Source of the DNA: Mycobacterium colombiense
Lineage (GTDB): Bacteria; Actinomycetota; Actinomycetes; Mycobacteriales; Mycobacteriaceae
NCBI RefSeq assembly: GCF_003284935.1
Contig: NZ_QMEV01000036.1
Location: 1-52,355 of the forward strand
Length of the DNA: 52,355 bases
Direction: 5' to 3'
Below the pieces are notes generated by a model. The model was not told the DNA's origin and did not search any database. It saw only the letters and a list, made by a program, of their open reading frames with translations. The position numbers and the translations under genes were made by a program. Below are positions 38,466 through 48,218 of the stretch, piece by piece (the first letter of the stretch is position 1; the number at the start of each line of letters is the position of its first letter).

Positions 38466-39623
38466 CTAGTGGTGGACGCGAAGGGGCTCCCCTCCCCTGC
38501 CCGGGAACATCTCGGCCAGCACGGCCGCCATCTGCAGATAACTGCGCCGGCTCTCCTTGCTCAACCGGTCCAGCGCGATCTTTCGTCCATCGTGCACGTG
38601 GCGATCGAACGGCAGCACCACCGTGGCGCCGACGCGGGCGGACAACCGGTCGAGTTCGGTGACGGCCACGCCGTCGACCTTGGCCGGCTCGACGTGGTTG
38701 ATGGCCAGCACCGTCCACTGCATCAAGGACTGATAACCGTTGTGGCACAACCACTCCAGCGTCGCCCGGGTTTTACGTACCGCATCGATGGCGGGGCTGG
38801 TGACCACGACCAGGGCGCGCGATTCCGGCAGAACCGCGTCCATCACAGCGGAATTGAGCGTTTTGACGCAGTCGACCAGCACCACCGAATACTGGTTTCG
38901 CAGCATCGAGAAGGCCCGCAGCATGTCGTGGCGCTCCAGGCGCCAGTCGCTGTCCGGCAGCCCCAGCACTTCCAGCCCGAAGCCGTTCATGTACGTCAGC
39001 GCGCGGATGTCCTCGTACTGCGGCGCGGGGTTGCCGCGCAGCAGGTCGGCGATGCTGTGCGGGCTGTGCTGACCGTGGCGCTCCGCCAGGTCCCCGGCGT
39101 CGATATCGAGGGCGAGCACCCGGTCGTCGCGCACCGCCGCGAACGTCGACCCGAGCGCCTCCACCACGGTGGTCTTACCGACCCCGCCCTTGAGGTTGAG
39201 CACGGCGATCGGAAAGGCGCCGCCGACGGTGGCGCGGATGCGCTGCCGCAGCTCGTTCTCGTACGCCGTGTCCTTGCCCGGGCCAAGTTCGATGCCCGTC
39301 ACGCGATGCAGCAACTGTCGCCAATCGAACCTGTTGGCGGCGGTGTCGTGCGTGTCGAAGCGGTCCAGCGCCGTCGCCCCCAGCATCGGTTCGGGACGCG
39401 CCGGCGCCGGCCGGGGCGGTGGCCGCAGGGGCAAGGGCGGGGGTGGCGGCGGTCCGGTCGGCTGGCGATGCGGTCCGCGGGACTGCGGCACGGTGGCCGC
39501 CGCGGAGTCGACGCCGGCGCGGCGCCTGGGCGGCGGGCCCGGCCTATGGTTCGGCGGAACCGGTGGTCCCCCCGCTGCTGCGGATTGCTGAACGACTCCG
39601 CGAATCGCACCGCGGTGGCTCAT
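38466..39623 (-). CDS. MinD/ParA-like ATPase with proline-rich N-terminus (EspI-like)
   Basis: 385 residues. The first 80 residues are Pro/Arg-rich (PPVPPNHRPGPPPRRR, GPPPPPPLPLRPPPRPAPAR). A MinD-type ATPase domain follows, with deviant Walker A KGGVGKTT at 145-152, DIDAGDLAERHG and VLVDCVKTLNSAVMDAV. The ending SRRSYLQMAAVLAEMFP resembles ESX-associated ATPases of the EspI/Rv3876 type. Those regulate or assist type VII secretion in ways that are not fully known; no other ESX gene is present here. ATG 39623 begins the conserved part. It lies between pfkA and gatB, where M. tuberculosis has no such gene as far as I recall. Its TAG stop abuts the tandem repeat. Confidence 0.8.
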   Translation of the reverse strand: MSHRGAIRGVVQQSAAAGGPPVPPNHRPGPPPRRRAGVDSAAATVPQSRGPHRQPTGPPPPPPLPLRPPPRPAPARPEPMLGATALDRFDTHDTAANRFDWRQLLHRVTGIELGPGKDTAYENELRQRIRATVGGAFPIAVLNLKGGVGKTTVVEALGSTFAAVRDDRVLALDIDAGDLAERHGQHSPHSIADLLRGNPAPQYEDIRALTYMNGFGLEVLGLPDSDWRLERHDMLRAFSMLRNQYSVVLVDCVKTLNSAVMDAVLPESRALVVVTSPAIDAVRKTRATLEWLCHNGYQSLMQWTVLAINHVEPAKVDGVAVTELDRLSARVGATVVLPFDRHVHDGRKIALDRLSKESRRSYLQMAAVLAEMFPGRGGEPLRVHH

Positions 39624-39756
39624 ACCCCCGGTATAACCCCTGAGGACCGGTCCGGAAACCACAAAATGCGGCGATCGCGAACCACTCGGATCATTGGCGG
39701 GCAAATTCAGGCCACGGCTCACTGAGATCCACCGGATGTTCGCCCAGCGGGGGCGT

Positions 39757-40788
39757 CTAACCGAAGAAGGCCGCGGCGTCGTCGTAGCGGCTATCGGGGA
39801 CCAGCTTGAGCTGGCGCACCGCGTCGGCCAGCGGAACCCGGCCGATATCCTGCCCGCGCAACGACACCATCTGCCCGTATTCCCCCGCGTGCGCGGCGTC
39901 GGCCGCATTCACCCCGAACCGCGTGGCCAGCACCCGGTCGTAGGCCGTCGGGGTGCCGCCGCGCTGGACGTGACCCAGCACGGTCACCCGGACGTCCTTG
40001 TTGATCCGCTTCTCCACCTCGGCACCGAGCTGGGCGGCCACGCCGGTGAACTTCTCGTGGCCGAATTCGTCAATCCCGCCCTCCCGCAACGCGATCGAAC
40101 CGGGGATGGGCTTGGCGCCCTCGGCGACCACGCAGATGAAGTGCGAATCTCCGCGCTGGAAGCGCCTTTTCACGAGCCGGCAGACCTCTTCGACGTCGAA
40201 GGGCTGCTCGGGAATCAGGGTCATGTGCGCGCCCGAAGCCAGGCCGGCGTTCAGCGCGATCCAGCCGGCGTGGCGGCCCATCACCTCGACCAGCATCACC
40301 CGCTGGTGCGATTCGGCGGTGCTGTGCAGCCGGTCGATCGCGTCGGTGGCGACGGTCAACGCGGTGTCGTGGCCGAAAGTCACGTCGGTGCAATCGATGT
40401 CGTTGTCGATGGTCTTGGGGACACCGACCACCGGCACGTTCTCCTCCGAGAGCCAGTGCGCGGCCGTGAGCGTGCCCTCCCCGCCGATGGGAATCAGGAC
40501 GTCGATCCCGTTGTCGTCGAGGGTCTGCTTGATCTGGTTGAGCCCGGCCCGCAATTTGTCGGGGTGCACCCGGGCGGTGCCCAGCATGGTTCCACCCTTG
40601 GCCAACAGACGGTCGTTGCGGTCGTCGTTCTGCAGCTGAATGCGCCGGTTCTCCAGCAATCCGCGCCAGCCGTCCTGGAATCCGACCACCGACGAGCCGT
40701 ACCGGGAGTCGCAGGTTCGCACCACTGCCCGGATGACCGCGTTGAGCCCGGGGCAGTCGCCGCCTCCGGTGAGCACTCCGATCCGCAT
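39757..40788 (-). CDS. pfkA: 6-phosphofructokinase
   Basis: 343 residues. [20 protein letters not shown] is the ATP loop. [14 protein letters not shown] has Gly at the position that distinguishes ATP-dependent from PPi-dependent enzymes (GGDDT), so ATP is the likely donor. [20 protein letters not shown] carries the catalytic Asp pair, and [17 protein letters not shown] binds fructose 6-phosphate. It performs the committed step of glycolysis and corresponds to Rv3010c. ATG 40788 is the clear start. It is 56 bases from gatA on the same strand. Confidence 0.96.
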   Translation of the reverse strand: MRIGVLTGGGDCPGLNAVIRAVVRTCDSRYGSSVVGFQDGWRGLLENRRIQLQNDDRNDRLLAKGGTMLGTARVHPDKLRAGLNQIKQTLDDNGIDVLIPIGGEGTLTAAHWLSEENVPVVGVPKTIDNDIDCTDVTFGHDTALTVATDAIDRLHSTAESHQRVMLVEVMGRHAGWIALNAGLASGAHMTLIPEQPFDVEEVCRLVKRRFQRGDSHFICVVAEGAKPIPGSIALREGGIDEFGHEKFTGVAAQLGAEVEKRINKDVRVTVLGHVQRGGTPTAYDRVLATRFGVNAADAAHAGEYGQMVSLRGQDIGRVPLADAVRQLKLVPDSRYDDAAAFFG

Positions 40789-40844
40789 GATCTCATCTTG
40801 CCTGGGCCGGCGGGGTTATGGCGCGATTAGCCCGCGACAGCCCG

Positions 40845-42332
40845 CTAGACGGTGGGCGCCGCGGGCAGCGGCCCCCGGGCCGCCTCGTAGGCGGCGCCGA
40901 CCCGGTAGAGCCGATCGTCAGCCAGCGCGGGCGCCATGATCTGCAGGCCGACGGGCAGCTCGTCATCCGGCGACAGACCGGCCGGCACCGACATGCCGCA
41001 GTGTCCGGCCAGATTCAGCGGCAGCGTGCACAGGTCGAACAGATACATCGCCAGCGGATCGTCGACCTTCTCGCCCAGCCGGAACGCCGTGGTCGGGGTC
41101 GCGGGCGACACCACAACGTCCACCGAGCGGTAGGCCTCGTCCAGGTCGCGGGCGATCAGGGTGCGCACCTTCTGGGCCTGGTTGTAGTACGCGTCGTAAT
41201 AACCGGCCGACAGCGCGTACGTGCCGATCATGATGCGGCGCTTGACCTCCGGCCCGAAGCCGGCGGCCCGCGTCAACGCCATCACCTCCTCGGCGCTGTG
41301 GCTGCCGTCGTCGCCGACGCGCAACCCGTAACGCATCGCGTCGAAGCGGGCCAGGTTGCTCGACACCTCCGACGGCAGGATCAGGTAGTAGGCCGCCAGC
41401 GCGTACTCGAAGTGCGGGCAGTCGACCTCGCTCACGTCGGCGCCCAGGGCGGTCAGCTGCTCGACGGCGGCCCCGAAAGCGCTCAGCACGCCGGGCTGAT
41501 AGCCCTCGCCGCGCAGCTGCTTGACCACCCCGACGCGCACGCCCTTGAGGTCGCCGGCCGCGCCGGCCCGCGCAGCGCCCACGACGTCGGGCACCGCCGC
41601 GTCCACCGACGTGGAGTCGCGGGGGTCGTGCCCGGCGATCACCTGATGCAGCAGCGCGGTGTCGAGCACCGTTCGCGCACACGGCCCGCCCTGATCCAGC
41701 GACGACGCGCACGCCACCAGGCCGTAGCGCGACACCGTGCCGTAGGTCGGCTTGACGCCCACCGTCGCGGTGAGCGCGGCGGGCTGCCGGATGGACCCGC
41801 CGGTGTCGGATCCGATCGCCAGCGGCGCCTGGAACGCGGCCAACGCCGCCGCGCTGCCGCCGCCGGAGCCGCCCGGCACCCGGTCGACATCCCAGGGGTT
41901 GCGGGTGGGCCCGAAGGCGGAGTTCTCCGTCGAGCTGCCCATCGCGAACTCGTCCATGTTGGTCTTGCCCAAGATCGGGATCCCGGCGGCGCGCAGCCGC
42001 GAGGTGACGGTGGCGTCGTAGGGCGAACGCCAGCCCTCGAGGATTTTGGACCCGCAGGTGGTCGGCATGTCGACGGTGGTGAAGACGTCCTTGAGCGCCA
42101 GCGGGACACCGGCCAGCGGGGACGGCAACCGCTCCCCGGCGGCCACCGCCTCGTCGACCGCCGCCGCCGCGCCCAGCGCCTCGTCGGCCGCCACGTGCAG
42201 GAAGGCGTGGTAGCGCTCGTCGGTCGCGGCGATCTGGTCCAGGCATGCCTGGGTGACCTCGACCGAAGACACCTCTTTGGCGGCGATGCGGGCGGCCAGC
42301 GTGGCGGCGTCGGAGCGGACGATGTCGTTCAC
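40845..42332 (-). CDS. gatA: Glutamyl-tRNA(Gln) amidotransferase subunit A
   Basis: 495 residues of the amidase-signature family. The Lys of [14 protein letters not shown] and the serines of [17 protein letters not shown] and [16 protein letters not shown] make the Ser-cisSer-Lys triad. It releases ammonia from glutamine for GatB. GTG 42332 overlaps the gatC stop by four bases (GTGA), which sets the start and couples the pair. It corresponds to Rv3011c and lies between gatC and pfkA. Confidence 0.97.
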   Translation of the reverse strand: MNDIVRSDAATLAARIAAKEVSSVEVTQACLDQIAATDERYHAFLHVAADEALGAAAAVDEAVAAGERLPSPLAGVPLALKDVFTTVDMPTTCGSKILEGWRSPYDATVTSRLRAAGIPILGKTNMDEFAMGSSTENSAFGPTRNPWDVDRVPGGSGGGSAAALAAFQAPLAIGSDTGGSIRQPAALTATVGVKPTYGTVSRYGLVACASSLDQGGPCARTVLDTALLHQVIAGHDPRDSTSVDAAVPDVVGAARAGAAGDLKGVRVGVVKQLRGEGYQPGVLSAFGAAVEQLTALGADVSEVDCPHFEYALAAYYLILPSEVSSNLARFDAMRYGLRVGDDGSHSAEEVMALTRAAGFGPEVKRRIMIGTYALSAGYYDAYYNQAQKVRTLIARDLDEAYRSVDVVVSPATPTTAFRLGEKVDDPLAMYLFDLCTLPLNLAGHCGMSVPAGLSPDDELPVGLQIMAPALADDRLYRVGAAYEAARGPLPAAPTV

Positions 42333-42628
42333 TCGCTGTCCCCCAGGATCTGCGGGACGCCGAAGCGGCCGTCGACGGCTTCGGGCGCCTCGGCCAGCGC
42401 CTCGGCCTGGGTGAGGCAGGGGGCCGGCTCGTCCGGGCGGGTGACGTTGACGTCCTTGAGCGGGTTGTCGGTGGCCTCGACGCCGGTGACGTCCACCGCC
42501 TGGACCTGGCTGACATGGGTAAGGATCGCGCCGAGCTGGCCGGCGAAGCTGTCGAGTTCGCTGTCGGTCAGCGCCAGCCGGGACAGCCGGGCCAGGTGCG
42601 CTACCTCGTCGCGGGAGATCTGGGACAC
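42329..42628 (-). CDS. gatC: Glutamyl-tRNA(Gln) amidotransferase subunit C
   Basis: 99 residues, the normal GatC length, from GTG 42628. [20 protein letters not shown] is the family start, and [14 protein letters not shown] matches the belt region that wraps GatA to GatB. It stabilises the GatCAB complex. It is translationally coupled to gatA by a four-base overlap, and divergent from the ACT-domain gene (109 bases). Confidence 0.94.
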   Translation of the reverse strand: MSQISRDEVAHLARLSRLALTDSELDSFAGQLGAILTHVSQVQAVDVTGVEATDNPLKDVNVTRPDEPAPCLTQAEALAEAPEAVDGRFGVPQILGDSE

Positions 42629-42737
42629 GATCCGAAAGCCTAGCCGCGGGCGCGGGGCCCGCTGCACGCCGTTGCCGATCGCGCGGCCGGATCGAGCCGA
42701 AATGCCAGCGACACATCCTTATGTCACAGTGTTGGCC

Positions 42738-43394
42738 GTGCCCTCCTATCTGTTGCGCATCGAGCTCGTCGACCGGCCAGGCAGCCTGGGGTCGCTGGCG
42801 GTCGCGCTCGGTTCGGTGGGAGCCGACATTCTGTCGCTCGACGTCGTGGATCGCAGCGCGGGCTACGCGACCGACGACCTGGTGATCGAACTGCCGCCGG
42901 GGGCCATGCCGGACAGGCTGATCACCGCGGCCGAGTCCCTGTCCGGTGTCCGCGTGGATAGCGTGCGCCCGCACACCGGCCTGCTGGAGGCGCACCGCGA
43001 GCTGGAGTTGCTCGACCACGTCGCGGCGGCCGACGGCAACGCGGCGCGACTGCGGGTTCTGGCCAACGAGGCGCCCAAGGTGCTGCGCGTCAGTTGGTGC
43101 ACGGTGCTGCGCAGTTCGGGCGGCGAGCTCGAGCGCCTGGCCGGCAGTCCGGGCGCCCCGGAGACCAAGGCGGACTCGGCGCCCTGGCTGCCGATCGAGC
43201 GGGCGGTGACGCTGGACAGCAGCGCCGAATGGGTGCCGAAGGCATGGCGCGATATGGACGTCACGATGGTCGCGGCCCCGTTGGGTGACCCGCACACCGC
43301 GGTGGTGCTCGGCCGCCCCGGCCCGGAATTCCGGCCCTCGGAGGTGGCCCGGTTGGGCTACCTCGCCGGGATCGTCGCCACCATGCTGCGCTAG
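42738..43394 (+). CDS. ACT-domain protein
   Basis: 218 residues from GTG 42738 ([20 protein letters not shown]). An N-terminal ACT domain (1-75) binds small ligands, usually amino acids. The rest ([57 protein letters not shown]) has a GAF-like look but no catalytic motif. It corresponds to Rv3013. It is probably an amino-acid-responsive regulator of unknown partner. Earlier in-frame codons (GTG 42729, ATG 42702) exist, but conserved sequence begins at 42738. Confidence 0.85.
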   Translation: MPSYLLRIELVDRPGSLGSLAVALGSVGADILSLDVVDRSAGYATDDLVIELPPGAMPDRLITAAESLSGVRVDSVRPHTGLLEAHRELELLDHVAAADGNAARLRVLANEAPKVLRVSWCTVLRSSGGELERLAGSPGAPETKADSAPWLPIERAVTLDSSAEWVPKAWRDMDVTMVAAPLGDPHTAVVLGRPGPEFRPSEVARLGYLAGIVATMLR

Positions 43395-43495
43395 CGCGAC
43401 GGGTTGACTTGAGCCTGTAGCGAGAGCGAATTTCCTTTATGCCCCAGTATGTTTGGGCTTCGATGCATGACCGGCATGACGGGTGCCGCATCAAG

Positions 43496-44021
43496 TTAGT
43501 TGGTTGTCGGTGGCGGTTGGGGGTTGGAAGGGTATGTACCACCGCCAGTCGGCGCGTTACGGCCCCACCGCGGGCGAGGGTTTAGTCGGGGGCGCGCCAG
43601 GCTCGGCCCTCGGCCGGCGTCGTCGCTGACCACAAGTGCGCCTGCGGGTCCGGTGATGGTGATGGCGCCACGATGGCGCAGCCGGTGATGATAAGGGCAC
43701 AACAGCACCAGGTTGACCAACTCGTGGGCCCACCATCTTCCCGGTGCCGAAACGCGGGAACTCGCCAGCCGGCCGGCGATGGCGGTGAGCGTGTGCGCGT
43801 TCGCCGGCGAGCAGGCCGTCTTCCCAAGCCACCAACGCCGGCACCGACCGCGCGCCGGTCACCCCACAGAGCGCGTCGCGATCGATCTCGGCCACGATCT
43901 CCACGATGCGCCCATCAATCGCATTACGCCGCCCGGCCAACTCCGCCAACTCCTCGAACAACACCTCAAGACGCTCACCAGGACCCACCATCACAGCGCC
44001 AACAGATGCGGTCGAAGACAT
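43496..44021 (-). pseudogene. Decayed REP13E12-family (DUF222-HNH) protein
   Basis: The N-terminus LEVLFEELAELAGRRNAIDG...RSVPALVAWEDG is that of 13E12 proteins. A frameshift near 43800-43815 moves the match to another frame (NAHTLTAIAGRLA). A large internal deletion then joins directly to the C-terminal HNH half (WAHELVNLVLLCPYHHRLRH), without the first zinc/HNH strand. About two-thirds of a normal 13E12 protein is missing, so no nuclease activity is expected. These repeats are mobile in mycobacteria. This one marks the left edge of the accessory island, downstream of the ACT-domain gene. Confidence 0.7.
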
Positions 44022-44183
44022 GGCCCCGTCATCGCAGCCACCACCGACAAAAACGGGCCCCCGAGCCCCAGCCCGCGGCAGTTACCACAAATCCCGGTGC
44101 CTTAACCAAGTCCGGTCGTGCCAGGTCGGCGCGCGACGGGAATTTCCATCGAGTTACGTTCGGCTACAACAGCTTTCGCTTGG

Positions 44184-44618
44184 TCAACGATGCGCGGAGA
44201 GTTCCCCCGTGGCATCGGGTAGACGACGTTTCAAGGCGGCGATTCTGAGTAGCTGGATGGTTAAGTTCGTGGCTCCCAGCATGGGGAAAAGCCCGATATA
44301 TATCCGAAGGGATTTGATGCTGTGCAGTTCAATAGTACTGAACACAATAAAACATCCGATGGTGAAAACAGCGGCCGGGATCGAGTAAGCGATAAGGGAG
44401 CTGCGATCGGCGATGATTTGTGTCGCAAATTCTAATTCTTGTTCTGACATCGGTTCGCCTTTACGTAATTTCCTCATAACTTTTCTGATACCACCGACTT
44501 CTTCACCAACCGGCACAGGTGGTCGCTCGAGGAGTCGCTTCACGAAAGTGAAGACGCAGGCGGCGAACACCAACTCGGCCACGCCGGCTAGCACCGCCAG
44601 ATAACCAAACAGGCCCAA
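44184..44618 (-). CDS. Small membrane protein of unknown function
   Basis: 144 residues, not recognised. TTG 44618 is the start, with AAGGAG about nine bases upstream. There are three hydrophobic segments: about 4-25 (FGYLAVLAGVAELVFAACVF), 77-95 (IAYSIPAAVFTIGCFIVFST) and 103-125 (IYIGLFPMLGATNLTIQLLR). A charged cytosolic loop RKVMRKLRKGEPMSEQELEF lies between the first two. Local base composition is far below the genome average (one 60-base stretch inside is 43 percent GC), so it is probably acquired. It lies between the 13E12 relic and mmpL, on the same strand as mmpL with a 65-base gap. Confidence 0.6.
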   Translation of the reverse strand: MGLFGYLAVLAGVAELVFAACVFTFVKRLLERPPVPVGEEVGGIRKVMRKLRKGEPMSEQELEFATQIIADRSSLIAYSIPAAVFTIGCFIVFSTIELHSIKSLRIYIGLFPMLGATNLTIQLLRIAALKRRLPDATGELSAHR

Positions 44619-44683
44619 ATTTGTTCACTCCTTCATCGACCAAGACACCGTGGGGTCGCCGACGAACCGCTTGTCGCGCCCTT

Positions 44684-47602
44684 TCAGGCGTGGGAACGCC
44701 TTGCATTTGAAGGCGATTCGGATGTCGCTACGGGGTCTCCGTCTTCCCAGAGCAGCAGTTGTCGAACCGCTTGGCGTGACCCGTACGGGCGGAGCATCGT
44801 GCTGGCCGGGCGGGGTCTCACGCGTTGGGGCCACCAGAACCAGCGCCCGAGCAGCGCTGCGACGGACGGCGTCATGAATGAACGCACGATCAGGGTATCG
44901 AACAGCAGACCCAAGGCGATCGTGGTCCCGATTTGACCCAGCACCAGCAGGGAGGCGGACACGAAGGAGGCCATGGTGAAGGCGAACACCAGGCCGGCGG
45001 AGGTCACCACAGCCCCGCTGCCTGCCATGGCCCGGATAATGCCCGTATTCAGGCCGGCATGGATCTCTTCCTTGAACCGAGAGATCAACAGGAGGTTATA
45101 GTCGGATCCCACCGCTAGCAGGATGATCACCGAGAGCGCCAGGCAGATCCAGTAGAGCTTGATACCGAGGATGTCCTGCCAGACCAGAACGGAAAGCCCG
45201 AAAGAAGCGCCCAGCGAAAGCGCTACCGTGCCCACAATGACGATCGCTGCGACCAGACTTCGGGTAATGATCACCATGATGAGCAGAATGAGGCTCAACG
45301 CGGCTATTCCGGCGATCATGAGATCGTATTTGGCACCGTCGGCTATGTCCTTATAGGTTGCGGCCGTGCCGGCGAGATAGATGTTGGAATCCCCCAAGGG
45401 GGTGTTCTTCACAGCCTGCTTGGCCGCGTTCCTGATCGGTTCGATGTGCGAGATACCTTCAGGGGTCGCGGGATCACCCTCGTGGGAGATGATCATGCGC
45501 GCCGCCTTCCCGTCCGGCGAGAGAAATAATTTCAGGCCCCTTTTGAACTCGGGGTTGTTGAAAGCCTCGGGCGGCAGGTAGAAGGAATCGTCATTTTTGG
45601 CGGCGTCATACGCCTGACCCAGGGCCGTCGCGGTGTCGGTACTTGCCTTCGCCTGCTCGTTGATTCCCAAGTTGGTGGCGTAGTTGGACAGCGTGAGGCC
45701 GAGGTTCTTCTCCTGGTCGGCGATCTGAGGCGGTAACAGGGTCACCAATTTCTGCTGGCCCGCATCCAACTTGTCCAAGCTCGCGGTGAGCTTTTCAAAC
45801 TGCGCACTGAGCTGATCGATACCGTCGAGCGCATCGAAGACAGATCTGAACGCGAAGCAGGCCGGAATGTCGAAGCAGTGTTTTTCCCAATAGAAATAAC
45901 TGCGTACCGGCCTGAAAAAGTCGTCGAAATTCGCGATCTTATCCCGCAGGTCATTGATGATGGCGATCGTGTCGTGAAAGCTTTGGGTCTCGTCGTGCGT
46001 CGAGGCGGCGAGTTGTTTTTGCAGCCCGTACTGCTGGTTCAGAATCCCGATCGTATCTTTGAGATTGTCGGCCTGTTTCAACAAATCCTGGGCGCGCTCT
46101 TTCTGGTAGTGCAGGTTCTCGATGTTGCCGATGCTGCCCGCGCTGATCTGAAATGCCAACGAGGTGTGCTCGATCGGGGTCCCCAAGGGTCTGGTCATGG
46201 ACTGGACTTGGGAGATGCCGGGCAGGTGGGCGATCGCTTTGGCAACCCTTTCCAGATTGATCATGTCGGCAGGATTACGCATATCGTGGTCGGTTTCGAT
46301 CATCAACAATTCGGGGTTGAGCCGGGCCTGAGAAAAATGCCGCTCCGCGGCCGCATACCCCGTATTGGCCGGGGCGCTGGCTGGCATGTAGGCCCGAGCG
46401 TCATAGTTTGTCTTATATCCGGGCAAAGCGAGCAAACCGATGAGGGCGACCCCGGTCGCCACCACCAGGATGGGTCCGGGCCAGCGAACGATTGCGGTGC
46501 CGATGCGCCGCCAGCCCCGGGTCGCCAGCTGGCGTTTCGGATCGAACAGCCCGAAAAGGCTGCCAACGGTAATCACGGCTGGAGTCAGGCTGAGCGCGGC
46601 CGCCAGTGCGACCCCGATACCGATTGCGGCGGGAATGCCCAGGCTTTGGAAATAATTGAGCCTGGTAAAGCGCAGGCAGAGCACCGCACCGGCGACGGTC
46701 AGACCGGAACCCAGTACCACGTGGGTCGTCCCGCGATACATGGTGTAGTAGGCGGTTTCGCGGTTCTGCCCGTCGTGCCGCGCCTCGTGGTAGCGGCCGA
46801 CAAAGAAGATCGCGTAGTCGGTGCCGGCGGCGATGACGAGCAAGGTGAGTAGATTCGTCGCATACGTCGAAAGCCCGATCAACCCGATGCTTCCCAGAAA
46901 CGCGACAATACCCCTGGCGGCCGCCATTTCGACGATGACCGTGACCAGCACGAAAACCGCTGTGACGGAACGGTAGACCCATAACAACATCGCCAAGATC
47001 ACCAACACGGTGACCACGGTGACCTTGAAGATGCCGTTGCTGCCTACTTCGAACTGATCGGTGACCAGCGGCGCCGCGCCGGTCACGTAGGCCTTCACCC
47101 CCCGTGGTGGGGGCGTGTGCGCCACGATCTGGCGGATGGCGTCGACCGACGCGTTGGCCAATGCATCGCCCTGGTTGCCGGCAAGATACACCTGCACGTA
47201 GGCGGCCTTGCCGTCCTTGCTTTGCGAGCCTGCCGCCGTCAGCGGATCCCCCCAGAAATCCTGGACGTGCTCCACGTGCTTGGTGTCGTGCTCGAGCTTG
47301 CGGACCAGAACGTCGTAAAACCGGTGGGCGTCATCGCCTAGGGGCTTGTCGCCTTCAAGGACGATCATGGCCGCACTGTCGGAATCGAACTCGTGAAACA
47401 CCTTGCCTATGTGTTGCATCGCCTGAAACGACGGCGCATCCGGGGTGTTCAGAGAGACGTTGTGCGCTTTGGCCACGTCCTCCAAATTCGGTACGGCGAT
47501 ATTGGAGATAGCCGCCAGACCCACCCACAGCAGCAGGATAGGCACCGCAAACCGACGAATACCTTGCGCTACGGCGGACCTCGGGGCGTGATCGTCGCTC
47601 AT
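44684..47602 (-). CDS. MmpL-family RND lipid/siderophore transporter
   Basis: 972 residues. Eleven to twelve membrane helices and two periplasmic porter loops; the second is long, coiled-coil-rich and has a Cys pair ([16 protein letters not shown]), as in MmpL4/MmpL5. Proton-relay Asp-Tyr pairs sit in [19 protein letters not shown] and [19 protein letters not shown]. It exports lipids, glycopeptidolipid precursors, siderophores or drugs, depending on the member. ATG 47602 overlaps the mmpS stop by four bases. It is lower in GC than its neighbours. Closest by layout to the mmpS4/mmpL4-mmpS5/mmpL5 group, but with a TetR rather than a MarR regulator. Confidence 0.92.
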   Translation of the reverse strand: MSDDHAPRSAVAQGIRRFAVPILLLWVGLAAISNIAVPNLEDVAKAHNVSLNTPDAPSFQAMQHIGKVFHEFDSDSAAMIVLEGDKPLGDDAHRFYDVLVRKLEHDTKHVEHVQDFWGDPLTAAGSQSKDGKAAYVQVYLAGNQGDALANASVDAIRQIVAHTPPPRGVKAYVTGAAPLVTDQFEVGSNGIFKVTVVTVLVILAMLLWVYRSVTAVFVLVTVIVEMAAARGIVAFLGSIGLIGLSTYATNLLTLLVIAAGTDYAIFFVGRYHEARHDGQNRETAYYTMYRGTTHVVLGSGLTVAGAVLCLRFTRLNYFQSLGIPAAIGIGVALAAALSLTPAVITVGSLFGLFDPKRQLATRGWRRIGTAIVRWPGPILVVATGVALIGLLALPGYKTNYDARAYMPASAPANTGYAAAERHFSQARLNPELLMIETDHDMRNPADMINLERVAKAIAHLPGISQVQSMTRPLGTPIEHTSLAFQISAGSIGNIENLHYQKERAQDLLKQADNLKDTIGILNQQYGLQKQLAASTHDETQSFHDTIAIINDLRDKIANFDDFFRPVRSYFYWEKHCFDIPACFAFRSVFDALDGIDQLSAQFEKLTASLDKLDAGQQKLVTLLPPQIADQEKNLGLTLSNYATNLGINEQAKASTDTATALGQAYDAAKNDDSFYLPPEAFNNPEFKRGLKLFLSPDGKAARMIISHEGDPATPEGISHIEPIRNAAKQAVKNTPLGDSNIYLAGTAATYKDIADGAKYDLMIAGIAALSLILLIMVIITRSLVAAIVIVGTVALSLGASFGLSVLVWQDILGIKLYWICLALSVIILLAVGSDYNLLLISRFKEEIHAGLNTGIIRAMAGSGAVVTSAGLVFAFTMASFVSASLLVLGQIGTTIALGLLFDTLIVRSFMTPSVAALLGRWFWWPQRVRPRPASTMLRPYGSRQAVRQLLLWEDGDPVATSESPSNARRSHA

Positions 47603-48045
47603 GCGGACTTCACCAGGCAGAAGGTATAGGCGTTCACTTGGTTGACGATCCTTTCGTCCTTGACGTCACCATCCACCGTGATGCGGCAGCCCAGGGAATC
47701 GCTATTGCCCTGCGCGACAAGGTTGCTGAAGGCTCCGGGCTGTGTCGTCACCATAGTCAGCGACCACGGCAGGGGCGCGTTCAACACTTGCTGCGGCTGC
47801 ACATTGATGTCAACATAATTGATGGTCGCCACCGCTCCAGCGTCACCAAAAACCTCAAGGGTGATGTGCTTGGGACTGAACGGTTCGGTCTGATCGGAGA
47901 TACCACCGGCAGCCGACGTGTTGTTGTGCGAGCCGAAGTTCCCGTGGAGCCGGAACACGCAGAACCCCGCGACAGCCACCACCACCACGGCGACGATCAC
48001 CATCCACCCGCGTCTAACCAGGGATGTTATCGAAAAGCCTTTCAC
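47599..48045 (-). CDS. MmpS-family accessory membrane protein
   Basis: 148 residues. One N-terminal helix (about 15-32, [20 protein letters not shown]) and a periplasmic beta-rich MmpS domain ([69 protein letters not shown]) with two Cys. It partners the RND pump and is needed for its substrate export in known pairs. GTG 48045 has AAAGG seven bases upstream. It is coupled to mmpL by ATGA. A 26-base palindrome and an operator cluster lie in its 5' region. Confidence 0.9.
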   Translation of the reverse strand: MKGFSITSLVRRGWMVIVAVVVVAVAGFCVFRLHGNFGSHNNTSAAGGISDQTEPFSPKHITLEVFGDAGAVATINYVDINVQPQQVLNAPLPWSLTMVTTQPGAFSNLVAQGNSDSLGCRITVDGDVKDERIVNQVNAYTFCLVKSA

Positions 48046-48074
48046 CCGTTAGCCTTTCGAGTATCGGGCGACAG

Positions 48075-48100
48075 AACCACGCCCGGGGCCGGGCGTGGTT
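48075..48100. promoter_or_regulatory. 26-base perfect palindrome in the mmpS 5' region
   Basis: AACCACGCCCGG and CCGGGCGTGGTT flank two bases. It lies 30 bases upstream of the mmpS start and just after the predicted transcript start. It could be a 5'UTR hairpin, a second operator, or the end of the tetR transcript. No T-run is present. Confidence 0.5.
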
Positions 48101-48108
48101 GCCAAAAC

Positions 48109-48114
48109 ATCATA
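48109..48114 (-). promoter_or_regulatory. -10 element for mmpS-mmpL
   Basis: TATGAT on the minus strand fits the mycobacterial -10, placing the transcript start near 48102. The operator cluster lies 22-47 bases further upstream, over the expected -35. Confidence 0.4.
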
Positions 48115-48135
48115 AGCGTCGTCAACAGGTAAGAC

Positions 48136-48161
48136 GGTACGGTACGGGACCGTACCCGTAC
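48136..48161. promoter_or_regulatory. Operator cluster for the TetR regulator
   Basis: GGTACGG-GA-CCGTACC (48141-48156) is a perfect interrupted palindrome. Two further half-sites overlap it: GGTACGG at 48136-48142 and CCCGTAC at 48155-48161. They allow alternative inverted repeats. It is placed between tetR and mmpS, over the predicted -35 of mmpS, typical for a TetR repressor. Confidence 0.6.
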
Positions 48162-48218
48162 AAGAGACGCGCGCGTATATATTTTTCAACAGGCGGCTAT
48201 CCCCGAATGCCGGCTTAA

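Noticed and set aside
36696..39725. Very long plus-strand open frame opposite gatB and the MinD gene
   Set aside because: It is antisense to two well-supported genes; repeated peptides in it are only translations of the 57-bp DNA repeat.
43906..44388. Plus-strand open frame across the 13E12 relic and small membrane gene
   Set aside because: No start signal or domain; it overlaps a better-supported minus-strand gene with a ribosome site.
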